Source: Epithemia pelagica
Lineage: Eukaryota > Bacillariophyta > Bacillariophyceae > Surirellales > Surirellaceae
Length of the DNA: 64,000 nt
Direction: 5' to 3'
NCBI GenBank assembly: GCA_946965045.2
Contig: OX337231.1
Location: 1,116,001 to 1,180,000 of the forward strand
Shown one piece after another: positions 44,925 to 55,446 of this stretch (position 1 is the stretch's first letter; every line of letters starts with the position of its first letter). Under the pieces are notes generated by a model. That model did not search any database, had not been told where the DNA came from, and saw only the letters and a program-made list of their open reading frames with translations. The translations under genes were made by a program, and so were the position numbers.

Positions 44925-45236
44925 TTCTTCTTCTTCTTCTTCTTCTTGTTCTTCTTCTTCTTCTTCTTCTTGTTCTTCTTCTTCTTCTTCTTCTTCTTCT
45001 TCTTGTTCTTCTTCTTCTTCTTCTTCTTCTTCTTCTTCTTCTTCTTCTTGTTCTTCTTCTTGTTCTTCTTCTTCTTCTTCTTCTTCTTCTTCTTCTTCTT
45101 CTTCTTCTTCTTCTTCTTCTTGTTCTTCTTCTTCTTCTTCTTCTTCTTCTTCTTCTTCTTGTTCTTCTTCTTCTTCTTCTTCTTCTTCTTCTTCTTCTTC
45201 TTCTTCTTCTTCTTCTTCTTCTTCTTCTTCTTCTTG
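44925..45236. repeat. TTC/GAA microsatellite with TTG interruptions
   Basis: About 104 TTC units on the plus strand, interrupted at irregular spacing by single TTG units. On the minus strand it encodes Glu with scattered Gln in one frame. It is followed at 45255-45275 by a short GTT run. Confidence 0.97.
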
Positions 45237-45653
45237 GATGGCCGCGTCTTCTTCTTCTTGTTGTTGTTGTTGTTCTTGTCGTTGTCTTCTTTGTTGCGTC
45301 TCCTCCTTTGTTGCTGTCGTCCTCATTTCGTTCTCTTGCTTGATTTGTTGTCCGACTACTTCAGTGCCTGTTTTCTGTGGGGAGTGGGGAGTGGGGACAC
45401 GATGACTGGTTGTTGTGTGTTGTGTATTCTTATTGTCAATTCTTGTCTGGTTGATTGCTGTGTCTCGTATTATTGTTGTATCACCTGCCGCGCGCTACAT
45501 GTGGAAGACGGGATGGCTCGGCTTTAATGCGCGGCCCTCTTCTCCCGCCACCAAGGGAGTCGTGCTTGGAGCCAAGCGAATACATTTTCGTGTCAGAATG
45601 ACTCCGCCATCACATTTTTCATTGATTGTTGCATTCACCAGCCACGATCAACG
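45237..45653. other. No gene assigned; shared upstream region
   Basis: TTG/TTC-rich to about 45350, then unremarkable. It separates the divergent genes at 44911 and 45654 and would contain their promoters. No specific element was recognised. Confidence 0.35.
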
Positions 45654-46267
45654 ATGGACGCAAAGCAGCAGGACCGTTGCCATTCGATGAGGGCTATCCT
45701 GAAGCACAAAGCAACAGGTGATGCCCTTGTGCTGAATGGATCAAGTAGTGCCACCCATTCATTTGTCGTGTCGTCCATGCCATCGTCGTCAGCAGCTCTC
45801 TCGCAACTTTGCCTGGCAGTAAGTACAAATTCTTTTCTGTCTTCTTTTGAATTCGAATGAAAGACTTACCATGTTTGTCCAGGAACACTTTCCATTGATG
45901 GTGAATGGAAACTTGTTTTCCTGGACAAGTGTACTGAAAAGCGCCGAAGCACAAGAAGGGTGCTGAACAGAAGCACGACGGGGAGGCCGCGTCGTTGTTG
46001 AAGAAGCGGCAGCATTCGACAGAAGTTGGAGTCATTCAAGAGGAGAAGGAGGAGGAGGACGACGAGGACAACGACGGACGTCTCAACAACAATCATCCAG
46101 GTGGGAGAAGTGGTGAGGATGATGGAAGCAGCGACGATTCCTCGGACGACGGTGCCATCCGTACGATTGACAAGTGGTCCCAAGAAGTGAGTGTCATGCA
46201 AGATGAAGAGCTCATGAGAGCTTTTATCTTGCCAGCCCCAAGAATCGTGCCTAAGCTAGGTTTTTAA
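45654..46267 (+). CDS. Hypothetical acidic protein, two exons, one-base frameshift
   Basis: The ATG at 45654 opens exon 1 (45654-45818, exactly 55 codons). A 64-bp intron runs from GTAAGT at 45819 to TTTGTCCAG at 45882. Exon 2 begins EHFPLMVNGNLFSWTSVLK and stops early at 45964. If one base of the A-run at 45937-45940 is ignored, the frame continues as APKHKKGAEQKHDGEAASLL, an acidic stretch (EEKEEEDDEDND, SGEDDGSSDDSSDDG), and ends at 46267 with LMRAFILPAPRIVPKLGF. So this is one gene with a single homopolymer indel, either a recent mutation or a sequencing error. The acidic and Lys-rich composition suggests a nuclear protein; no domain was recognised. Confidence 0.5.
45819..45882 (+). other. 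Intron (64 bp)
   Basis: The donor GTAAGTAC and acceptor TTTGTCCAG flank a 64-bp stretch with a stop in the reading frame. Splicing keeps phase 0 between Ala and Glu. Confidence 0.65.
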
Positions 46268-46371
46268 AGGAATCTAGGATATATATATATATATGCAATT
46301 GATCTGCCGCGTACTTTCCGCGACTCTTCATAACTATAGAACTACCTATTGGGAAATATAGCCAATCCCTC

Positions 46372-46458
46372 GGTATCAGTGTCCACTGCTTAGCTGTTTT
46401 TTGTCTGTGCCACTTGCATAGGTTCCCAAGTGGACACAGACAACAAAATTTTCTTTTT
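46372..46458 (+). repeat. Left TIR of the MULE (87 bp)
   Basis: It begins GGTATCAGTGTCCACTGC and ends in a T-run at 46458. It contains a subterminal hairpin: TGTCTGTGCCACTT at 46402-46415 pairs with AAGTGGACACAGACA at 46428-46442 with one bulged base and a 12-base loop. Confidence 0.95.
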
Positions 46459-46650
46459 TCAGATTTCCTCGCTAGAAATTCCCTTTACCTGTAATTTAAC
46501 TCCCTAGAATGACATGCTCGCTAGTTTTGACCGTTGAAGCACCACTGACCAACTCGCTAGTTCTTCTCTCACACTCTCCAAAACAACAAGCACACTACAC
46601 AGTCTGCACGAAGCACAACCAACAACAAAAAACCATTGACCCATCCCCCA

Positions 46651-47221
46651 TCTTTGAACAAGCATAACTCTACATTGGTAAGTCAGATTGGAGTCTACTC
46701 TTGTGCATTAGAACCGTCTCTAACCTCTCTTTACAATGGTTGTACACCGCATTCTGGCGCATTTCTACAGAAAAAGTTGTACTGGATTGAGTGGAGTGGT
46801 ACGACTTTTTTGTCTTTTGGGACTGTCCATCTTTGAACAAGCATCACTCTACATTGGTAAGTCAGATTGGAGTCTACTCTTGTGCATTAGAACCGTCTCT
46901 AACCTCTCTTTACAATGGTTGTACACCGCATTCTGGCGCATTTCTACAGAAAAAGTTGTACTGGATTGAGTGGAGTGGTACGACTTTTTTGTCTCTTGGG
47001 ACTGTCAATCTTTGAACAAGCATCACTCTACATTGGTAAGTCAGATTGGAGTCTACTCTTGTGCATTAGAACCGTCTCTAACCTCTCTTTACAATGGTTG
47101 TACACCGCATTCTGGCGCATTTCTACAGAAAAAGTTGTACTGGATTGAGTGGAGTGGTACGACTTTTTTGTCTCTTGGGACTGTCCATCTTTGAACAAGC
47201 ATAACTCTACATTGGTAAGTT
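46651..47221 (+). repeat. 179-bp exon-intron cassette repeated three times (plus partial)
   Basis: TCTTTGAACAAGCAT starts units at 46651, 46830, 47009 and 47188, an exact 179-bp spacing; the fourth is cut off after about 33 bp. Each full unit contains a splice donor (TTG/GTAAGT at 46678, 46857, 47036) and an acceptor (TTTCTACAG ending 46770, 46949, 47128). The fourth donor (47215) is followed by a different acceptor (TTCTTTCCAG ending 47312), 50 bp before the ATG at 47363. The predicted leader exons are 86 bp, contain no ATG, and all ATGs in the unit fall in the introns. Confidence 0.85.
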
Positions 47222-47362
47222 GGGTTGTTGTTTGAATGGATGTCACGTATATTGCTCCAACTCCTTGCTTACCTCCTTGCTTACATTTTTTGTTGCACAT
47301 TGTTCTTTCCAGATTAAAAGAAAAGTTTACTCCTGCTCAAGTCTGTGGTGGTCTTCTTCTAA

Positions 47363-48817
47363 ATGTCTGTTGCCAAAAAAGTTCTTAAGGGTGGCCGATC
47401 AGACCCAGCACACTCTATGAGTGTGTGCCATTCCAATGGCAAGGGTCTCACCACCTTGTCCGTGGATAGATCTTCTTTCCATTGGGCGGGACTGGCAGAA
47501 AAGATGGAATCATGTGGCGACGCAAAAGTTCTCAAGGGTGGCCGATCAGACCCAACATGCTCTTCGAGCATGTGTCATGCATCAAATGACAAGGGTCTCA
47601 CCGCCTTGTGCTTGGATAGATCTTCTATCCATAGGACGGGACTGAATTCATCGCACACTACAAAGAAGAAAACTGCTTCAAAGTTGATCCGAAACCTTAG
47701 CAAGCACAGCTACAAAAACAACGATTGCTCTATCATCAACATCATACATACGTTCAAGTCTAACAAGCCTTCTTCACAACGAACACAAGTTGGAAAGGTT
47801 ATATTGCATGGATGCTCCAAGGCAAGATCTAAAACTCAGCAACAGCATCGGAATAACAAATCAAAGAAGCAGTTGGAATTGAAGAATGTTGACAATGCTT
47901 CAAGTGAACACACACTGTCTGCACAAGTTCTTGACAAAAAATGCTGTGTTTTCAAAGATGACGCGTCCGAGTCTTTGTTTGTTTCCAACAGTCAAAAATC
48001 TTCTCAGTTGGACTTCATTTCATTGTTTTTGTTTCTAACAACTGATGTGGGACAAGGTGGGGCCATGTTTTGTCGAAAAAAAGCTGAGCTTCCCGTCTTC
48101 CTCAAAACTCCGAGAAACAAGAACCTTACCACCTTTGCTTTTGAAGACAAAGTCATCAAAGTTCTCGGGAAACTTGAGAGTCAGGTAAAGTTCCAACAGA
48201 GAGGCAAAACACAATTTGTGGCACAAGATTCAAACAAATCATCGTATGTAACAGTTGGAATGACAGCAAACCGAGGTGGGAAAGGAATTGTTCCATCCAA
48301 GTTACATTTGATGAGCAAGAAAGACTTGAAAACAATGGTCAGGTTTGTCAAGCAGATCGAATAGGAGTTCTATGCTTGGGTGGACTGGTCCTACATTTTT
48401 GGCTTTTCGAATTTCAATAAGATTCAAGACATCCCGACTTTGGGAGTCGATGGAAAGAAATCTACCTTCTTCAGTGCTATATCCTTCGGACGGAATGTTT
48501 TCCTAGTAGCTCACAAAGACCAAGACTATGGGTACTCCGTTGTCCTTGCAATGAGTCCTGAAGAATCTGTTCGTCAAAACGAAGAAGTCTTATGCTACTT
48601 TGTCTTTCCTGAACTTGGTCACAAAGTTGCTCTTCGAAATCTGGACATCCTGATTTTCAACCCTCAAGAATACCATTGTGTTTCAAAAAAAGTTGTTGAT
48701 TCAGATGTCTTTGTTCTTTCCTTGTATATGTAAACGTCAGTTGTGGGGAAAAACAATAATGATCTGGGCTTGACTCCAATTGAAGAATGTATTCGTGACT
48801 ACCTCAAACAAGTATAA
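47363..48817 (+). pseudogene. MULE passenger gene with 2OG-Fe(II) dioxygenase-like (TET/JBP-like) domain
   Basis: One frame spans 485 codons from the ATG at 47363, with two internal stops: TAG at 48362-48364 and TAA at 48731-48733. The N-terminus holds two copies of a 50-residue repeat beginning KVLKGGRSDP. A Lys/Gln/Asn-rich linker follows, then a folded domain from about codon 285. It contains VAHKDQDYGYSVVLAM with an H-x-D pair at codons 384 and 386, then CYFVFPELGHKVALRNLDIL, IFNPQEYHCVS with His at codon 438, and VFVLSLYM. H-x-D, a distal His about 50 residues later and the surrounding beta-strand pattern fit the double-stranded beta-helix of 2OG/Fe(II) dioxygenases, and the 'YF-FPE, LR-x-D-IL-FNP, HC-S' order resembles TET/JBP-like algal proteins. 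Such enzymes hydroxylate 5-methyl bases in DNA. Assignment is by motif memory; other 2OG oxygenases remain possible. Confidence 0.55.
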
Positions 48818-48855
48818 ATGACACACAAAAATTCATGTTTCTAATCACATCATTT

Positions 48856-51817
48856 TCAGTTTCTGTAGTAAGTTTGTTGATATGAACTTCGAGAATTGTC
48901 GAAGTCGATATTGCTTGAAATAAATTGGTCTATTTCATTTGTCGTCCTGTTGCCCTCAAGTACACGTCTGCGTTTTCTTCCTAATTCACGGGATTGGTTT
49001 TGTTGCGCTTCACTTAGAATTGTCATGAGATGTTTCCAAGATGAGCGGCAGTTGAACAAGGGAAGCATATCCTTGAAAAAGGTTATCAAAGCTGACTGTT
49101 TTACCAAGTCGGATAATGGCATTTGAAACTGATACTCATTGCAGTCCACTTTATCAGAGTCGACGATCTCCTCCTCCATTGTAGTCTCTTGTGTGTAAGG
49201 AAACTCAGTGTCATCTATATCTTCTCCTTCTTTTCCTGTACGATCTCTTTCTATTGGCTGATACTGAGTTGGATATTCCGAGACAGTATAGTTCCAGCAT
49301 AGAGGAACTGGACTGTTTGCAATTTCTAGGATGTCGTCAATAGTATATTCGGTGCCTGACCAGATAAGGATAGTCTTCTTCTGTGGAGATGTCTGTTTTC
49401 AAACGAAGCCCAATCTGATCCATTTTCTGGAGATCAGCATATGCCTCTGTAAGGGAGGAAAATCCATCAGAATGGGCATAATAACCATATGCAAGATGCC
49501 ATCGCACATCGATGTCTGAAGTTTCATATTCTGGTTCAATTGCAAATAGATGACGACAAGGGATCCCGTGCCTGTGCATATAACCACAGGAACACTGTAG
49601 ATATCCATCATTGTTTACCACTTTCCATGCATTCTTAAACACAGGAGGGCAAAGTGTGCTTGTTCTAAATTCCGACAAGCCACTTATAGAATTTCGGAGA
49701 ACGTACCATTGGTTGGGGGCATACCTTGCAACAGTGTATTGGGTTCGTTGGCGATATTGTTGGATAACCATGTGACGTGCCATGTTTGAAACACCAGATA
49801 AAGCCTTGATATTTATGCTTTGAATCATGTCGAATGTATAAAGGAACTTCTGAAAGTTGTCGAGCAAGATTCCCTCTTCGATCTTTGGCTGCAAGAGAAG
49901 AATGGTTAAGCATTGCGTTGGCTGCCGTAGCCATGCACATGTTTGGTTTCGCTGAGATGTCAGAATTTTTGCATGAACGATTCATTGCTTCTCCCGAATT
50001 GTTCATATATTCATCAAAACATCGGTGATATGTTTTTCTCCAAAAGGCAGTAGAGCTTTCCTGTGGAAGTATTTTCTCTATTATCCATCGCTCGATTTCT
50101 GTTAATCCCGTCGGTGTGAAAAACGGCTCCAATACCCCACTCTGAATTCGTTTTAGCAGAAGTCCCTTTGATAACTCATATTGTGTCTCTGTGACTCATG
50201 AGCTTCCATCTGACCAACTGTATATCCATCTTTTTATCTCTTTCAAAACTATATGTGACGATGCGTCCAAGCAATAATGATTGTTTATTGAACGTTCAAA
50301 CGTCTTTTGAACAATGTGATACATACATCGGGATCTTCTAACCAATGGTAGGACTGAGCAACATGCTTCTTCGACTGCATCAAACTCTTGCGCGTCACCA
50401 TCAGTGACTACTAGGCGAACTCGTTGTAAGTGATCTCTGCCAATCATAGATGGGAGACACTTGAGAAAGACCCATCGATAGAATGCACTTGTTTCATTGG
50501 GCATAAAAATCCGACAAACAACAAAGGCTTTACCGTTTTGGTCTCTGCCACACATTAAGAGCAATGGTCTTCCTTCATTGTTCGTCTTGTGCGTAGAATC
50601 AACAAAAAGAATCTCTGGAAAACGGAGGAACAGGCGATTAGCTTCCATGTCAATCCATGCAGCACCAAGTAAAACACGTTTGGAAGAAACGTCAATTTGG
50701 AGATCCTGGTTTATCTCCCTTGAGGCATTTGAAGCGTCTGTTAATGCTTCATTTGATTCAAGGCCAATGTCTGTTATCTCTTCTTGAAAGTCGTTACTCA
50801 TTCTATCTTCAACGTCTGTAATTGATAAGCGGTCGTCCTTTTGAACGGCGATGGAAAGCCCGACCTTCCTTTCGACAAGAAAGAAAACAATAGCGCAATC
50901 TGACATTTGGATCACTTGCATTCTTCCTCATCCAGTTGATCATCATGGATGCAGTTGAGTGCTCATTGACAGGATTAGACGAATTTTGCAGAAATGAGGG
51001 TACCATTTGAAGGCGTTGCATTGATCCCCTCGATATAAGTTCCTCTTTATGCTCGAGCACAAAGTATCGAACAGATCCAGATCCAATTGAAGCATTACCA
51101 CCACTCTTGATAACAGCTACTGCTGACTCTGATAGATGTCTTGATTTCAGGGAGAGTTCTCCCGGAATGGGTTTCGGATGGTTTGTATGGAATGCATATC
51201 CACACCCTTGTTTCAAATATGTATCCGTCATGTCCTTCACGAATGCCAAAGCGTAAAGACACCTTGCATGTTTCCTCAATGTGCAATGGACGACCACTGC
51301 AGGTTCCCCTTTGAGACGACTTTCCATCAGGCAGGACGTTCATTTGATTTATCACGATGATATGTGTAGGACCGTATCCCAAGTTGAATGCCATCTTCAT
51401 CAAAATCTTTCGAAGAGTCAATGAATACAAAGATCGGTGTCGGTAGCACTTTTGTCAGATGACAGTGCTTTGTTGCAAATAAAAGTGCGGCATCGATAGC
51501 AAGATAAAACTCCACTGGAACTTCGAGAGATAAGATACCATGAGCAATTCCAAGTTTCTTCAAGTGACATAAAAGCTTGTTCAAGCCTTCTTTAGTTGGT
51601 GGGAATTTGGAAGAGTCAAAAACAATAGGATGTGTCTGTGTCTTGTTGGTAGTTTTGCACCGTGTGGCTTTGTACCTTGACCTATCAGTAAATTGAAAGA
51701 GATCAACAGGATTCTATATCCGATAATGTCACTGCAGAAGAGTTCGGCTTTCCAATTGTTGAGTGCATGAAGCTCGCGATTGAGTCGACTTACTCCGTCG
51801 AAAGAATCTGCCGCCAT
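48856..51817 (-). pseudogene. Mutator-like (MULE) transposase
   Basis: The start is at the ATG at 51817 (MAADSFDGVSRLNRELHALN). Frames follow with an N-terminal DNA-binding-like part (SRYKATRCKTTNKTQ), a long middle, and the MULE catalytic core: RFPEILFVDSTHKTNNEGRP (first Asp), MCGRDQNGKAFVVCRIFMPN, VRLVVTDGDAQEFDAVEEAC (second Asp) and SRCMYHIVQKTFERS. A SWIM zinc finger follows, with LQCSCGYMHRHGIPCRHLFA in the CxCxnCxH pattern, then an acidic and basic tail ending at 48856. The normal order of a Mutator transposase is intact, but I count frameshifts near 51585, 51330, 50900, 49900 and 49355 and a TGA at 50196. It cannot make active enzyme. It converges on the dioxygenase-like passenger gene. 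Confidence 0.88.
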
Positions 51818-51988
51818 TGTCAAACCACATCAAATCAGCAAAACAGCAGATGAGTAAATACAGAGCATGCGATGTGACAAAGTGAGATTTGAATTCAGTG
51901 GGATGGTGGGCATGCGTTTGATTCCAACGGGAGGAGGGCTTGCTCGATAGTAATGGAAATTTGATGAAATCAGAAAAATAGATTTGTG

Positions 51989-52075
51989 AAAAAGAAAATT
52001 TTGTTGTCTGTGTCCACTTGGGAACCTATGCAAGTGGCACAGACAAAAAACAGCTAAGCAGTGGACACTGATACC
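51989..52075 (-). repeat. Right TIR of the MULE (87 bp)
   Basis: This is the exact reverse complement of 46372-46458 over 87 bp, ending CACTGATACC at 52075, and it contains the same subterminal hairpin. Confidence 0.95.
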
Positions 52076-52083
52076 AAGGTATT

Positions 52084-53021
52084 CTAGGTATTACAGTTAA
52101 TATGTTTTCTCATATGGAGGACGACATCATTCCATTATGATGGTTGTGTTTCATGTGGATACTTGGTTTGTACCACGATTCGATAATACAGGGTATTTGC
52201 TTCCAATTGCTTGATGCTCATTGCTGAAGACTCGTTTGTCTCTTCGCTGGAGCTTCTGGATGACGCAACAATCAACCCCTTGCCGCTTGGTCGTTGCTGA
52301 CCACCACAATCCACTTTGTCACAACAATTTGCAGTCCCCTTTTCTTTTTCTTTGTTTTCATTTACACTACAATTTGCCCCATTGACTCCACGTGGGATTC
52401 CTCCACTCGTGAGGAGCGTGTTGGAAAAAGTGAGACAAAAGAAAAAATGATTCACGAGTGCACGAAACCGCCCGAAGCGAAAAATCAAACAATGACGGGG
52501 AAGTACATATAGGAACAGTCACGAGCAGATACGCGAGCCAGAAGGTAAGCGTGTAACGTTCGCTGACGTAGTGAAATTCGGAAAAGCAAAGACGAGCACG
52601 GCGAAAAAGTCTAGTGCTCATTCTTTGGAAATAATCAAGACAGTAAAAAGTAAGACGACGTTTGATTTACGACGATAGTGCCCAGCTGACGGCTCCATGC
52701 CTTTCATACAACACACCCTCCACATCTCCTGCCATGCCGAGTCTGTAGGTTGGGAGATAGAGGAGGGCCATCTTTATCCCAATTTTCTTTGGCTTGGATG
52801 TTTTCTTCCTCTTTTTTATTCTCGTCGATGAAACATGCATTGCATGAAATCTTCCGGCACTTACTTAAAACACAAGCAACGACGCTCCAAGGCCCAACCA
52901 ACATCACGCGGTGAGGGAGGCAACCACCGACGCGAACGAGGGAAAGGCAGGGCTCGAAAAGGAGCTCGCAACATCGAAAACACAAGAGGCAACGGCAGAG
53001 TCACATAGGAGACCAACACGC
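52084..53021. other. Right flank of the MULE, no gene assigned
   Basis: Short frames on both strands are not convincing. There is a pyrimidine-rich stretch at 52330-52370. No repeat of the left flank was recognised. Confidence 0.35.
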
Positions 53022-53368
53022 TTAAACACCACAACAGGTTGCTAGCAGTTTTAATGTGAAAATATTAGTGACAAGGGGGCAACAAATGGTGAGCATGCTG
53101 TAATTATGGGTCCAACTGGTGAATATTATTGAGAGAAAGTTGGATTTGCGACAGTTGGTTCCGATATTTTTTCCGTTGGTAATGAACATTCCAACCAAAA
53201 AGAAACTTGGAAGCCCAATAGAGTCTGGGCAGTTTGATGAAGCATCGAGCAACAAGTGCAGCGTTTGCTTGGCATAACAATCATGGACATTGTACATCCA
53301 CTCCTTTCCCAACCTTTTTTCAGACAGGTTTTATTCGCATCAGAATCTCTTTCGCGTTCCATTTCCAA
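53022..53368 (-). pseudogene. Unrecognised ORF fragment
   Basis: The minus-strand frame from 53312 reads GKEWMYNVHDCYAKQTLHLL, LDASSNCPDSIGLPSFFLVG and MFITNGKNIGTNCRKSNFLS, which looks like real protein. A second frame at 53368-53126 overlaps it. Coding sense may extend upstream to about 53500 with stops. It may be a transposase fragment; no motif identifies the family. Confidence 0.35.
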
Positions 53369-54732
53369 CTGATGTGAAGTCAGATGGACTTCATAAATGT
53401 ACTACTACGCCCGGATGTATTTTTCAGACGTCTTTTCGGCTGATTACCATCCTTGGCTTTGTTCGATGTGAGAAGTCGATCAGCAATCAGTGGAAACATC
53501 GTTTTCCCCTGTAGAATAAGCGATTTTGACCAATATGTCAGTCATTATTTCATCTTTTGCAAAATACTCTACAGTTATAAATCTACGTCAGTCCACGTAT
53601 GCCTTATAATCTAAAGGGAGTTTTCACCCAGGACTCACCTCCTTGTCGTGGCTTTGGGGTTTAGTATGAGAGTGGGAAGTCCGACGAAATATGATCGTTG
53701 CAAAATCAGAAAGTTTGTAAATAACGATGTTGTCATCATTTTTTGAATCGCGAGTTTTTGGTCATAACTCACTCAGCCGCTTTTTTTTTTGGTCGGTTTC
53801 AACAAAGCTTTAGCTTGTGATGAATGGAAACACTTGTATCTGTCCCGCGATAAATCGAAACACTTGTATTTGTCTTCCCACTCGTACGACAAAACGCAAA
53901 CAAAGAACTGTTCAAGGTAATAGTAGCAAAAGCGCAATCTTTTTACAGAGATCAGTTACCAGATAGTCTTCGACGTGACTAGATGGATTTCACCCACAAG
54001 GATCGAATGGCTTTCAAACTTAGGTACTGCGTCTTTCTTCAAACGTTATCAGGACATCCATTGCCTTATTACCTCCTCAATGTTCAGTCCGCCCCTGGGC
54101 CTCTTTAAATCAACTTTGGATAACCTTGAAAGCTATAGGGTATACACGCAGAGCCGGATGTCTACAGGTGGTCAGGAAGAGGCATATCAAGCAGACAGAC
54201 CATTACGACGCCTCACTATTTAGGTGAAGGTGATGAATGACATATAGAATTTAAGTGAATATCCCCGACCGGCTTCATCATAACAGAAATCGAATCAAAG
54301 CACGACCTAGGTATCCGCATTTTGGTATTCACTTTCATGGTCTGTTCCTCAGTCTGGAATTAGGTCTTATTCAGTGTGATTATTCACATGGCTGGGGAGG
54401 CTCTGTAGATCAAATCCGGTTGTGTGAATTCACGAATTTTTCTCAATCCCGGCAAGGCGGATGGAGAACCGCTTCCTGGTCTACGATAAGTTGGACCACA
54501 TGGTTAAAGTTATAGCGCCCAGAATTCTGTGGATTTTTGTGTTTGATTGTTGGTTCACATGGATGAAGCCTTTGTTTGCTGCGGGCAAGAGTAGGGGGAT
54601 GTGAAGTTAAATGTTTTCTTCACTATAACAAGCGACGTTAAAGCCCCTAGGCAGCTCTAATTGAATTAATTAATGAGTTTTTATTTTTATTTATTTCTTC
54701 ACTTATTATACGATCAAATCTCAATATGGTGT
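53369..54732. other. No gene assigned
   Basis: Plus frames at 53975-54223 and 54255-54515 are short and unrecognised. There is a T-run at 53783-53793 and AT-rich DNA at 54655-54725. Nothing else was seen. Confidence 0.35.
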
Positions 54733-55446
54733 TTAAACCCAAATCAAACCCAAATCAGTCTGATGTTTGCTGTCGCACATTGAGCATGGTAATGTCAGGA
54801 ACGTAGTATCCCTGCATTGGAATAACAGTGTTGTCAATGATTTTCCACAGCGTCGTGTGTTTATGCATTTTGCCATCCTATTTTGGTCGATGCAATGGGC
54901 GGCCGTCAACACCAAAGTGCCGGTCAGAGCTCTAATTGAGATAGGATTAGTGAGGAAGTCTTTGCTTGATTGTGCTACTCTTGTTTTCTTATTGCCAGCA
55001 GTGCATAGAACAAAAGCATTAACCGTTGATTTCAAACTCGAAACAGCCCTTGATCTCCTTCACTTCGTCTATATCATAACCAGAAGAGACAGTTGTGGAA
55101 TTCCACATCAAGATCCTAATGGTTTCCGATCGTCCACAGTAGAGAAATCCAACTTAATCTCACCATCAAAAATGCGCCGAGGCTGAACTGTCATGATTGC
55201 ATTATTAGCAACAAAGGCCACGTGTGTCGGTCGTCTTCTAACAATTTCATGAAGACTGTTGCCATGCTTTGTCAAAATGTCCGATCCGAGTACAAACAAC
55301 TTTGCAACAACAACCCACCGCATTCGGAATGGTATAGTGCCACGATAAATAATGGCAGGGAAATTTTTCCACGATAGATAATGGCAGGGAAATAAAAAAG
55401 ACGTCCTTGGTGTGGTTGTCAACTTTATCGATCCCCGTAACCGCAC
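54733..55446. other. Two competing ORFs; one holds a trypsin-like TAAHC motif
   Basis: On the minus strand, 55035-54733 contains GTLVLTAAHCID, the histidine block of trypsin-like serine proteases, and the region upstream (55446-55108) reads QPRRIFDGEIKLDFSTVDDR. On the plus strand, 54767-55186 is open for 139 codons. Neither the Asp nor the Ser block of a protease was found, so the minus-strand match may be chance or a small exon of a broken gene. Confidence 0.3.

Larger units (their letters stand above)
46364..52083. mobile_element. Mutator-like (MULE) DNA transposon with passenger gene
   Basis: Two 87-bp terminal inverted repeats (46372-46458 and 51989-52075) are exact reverse complements and enclose 5.7 kb. 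Similarity continues a few bases outward with mismatches, to about 46364 and 52083. Inside are a minus-strand MULE transposase pseudogene with a SWIM finger (48856-51817) and a plus-strand passenger gene (47363-48817) that converge near 48820-48850. Mutator elements usually make 9-bp target duplications; I could not match the flanks (AATATAGCC against CTAGGTATT), so either the ends are off by some bases or a flank has changed. Confidence 0.9.

Noticed and set aside
44681-45527. Plus-strand ORFs of poly-Leu, poly-Phe and poly-Ser
   Set aside because: They are shadows of the TTC microsatellite in three frames; nothing on either side supports a membrane or Ser-rich protein.
46364-46371. 9-bp target-site duplication flanking the MULE
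   Set aside because: The flanking nonamers on the two sides do not match for either choice of TIR end, so none is claimed.
54733-55035. Trypsin-like serine protease gene from the TAAHC motif
   Set aside because: Only the His block is seen; no Asp or GDSGGP block follows in any frame and the ORF is short. Kept only as a low-confidence note.
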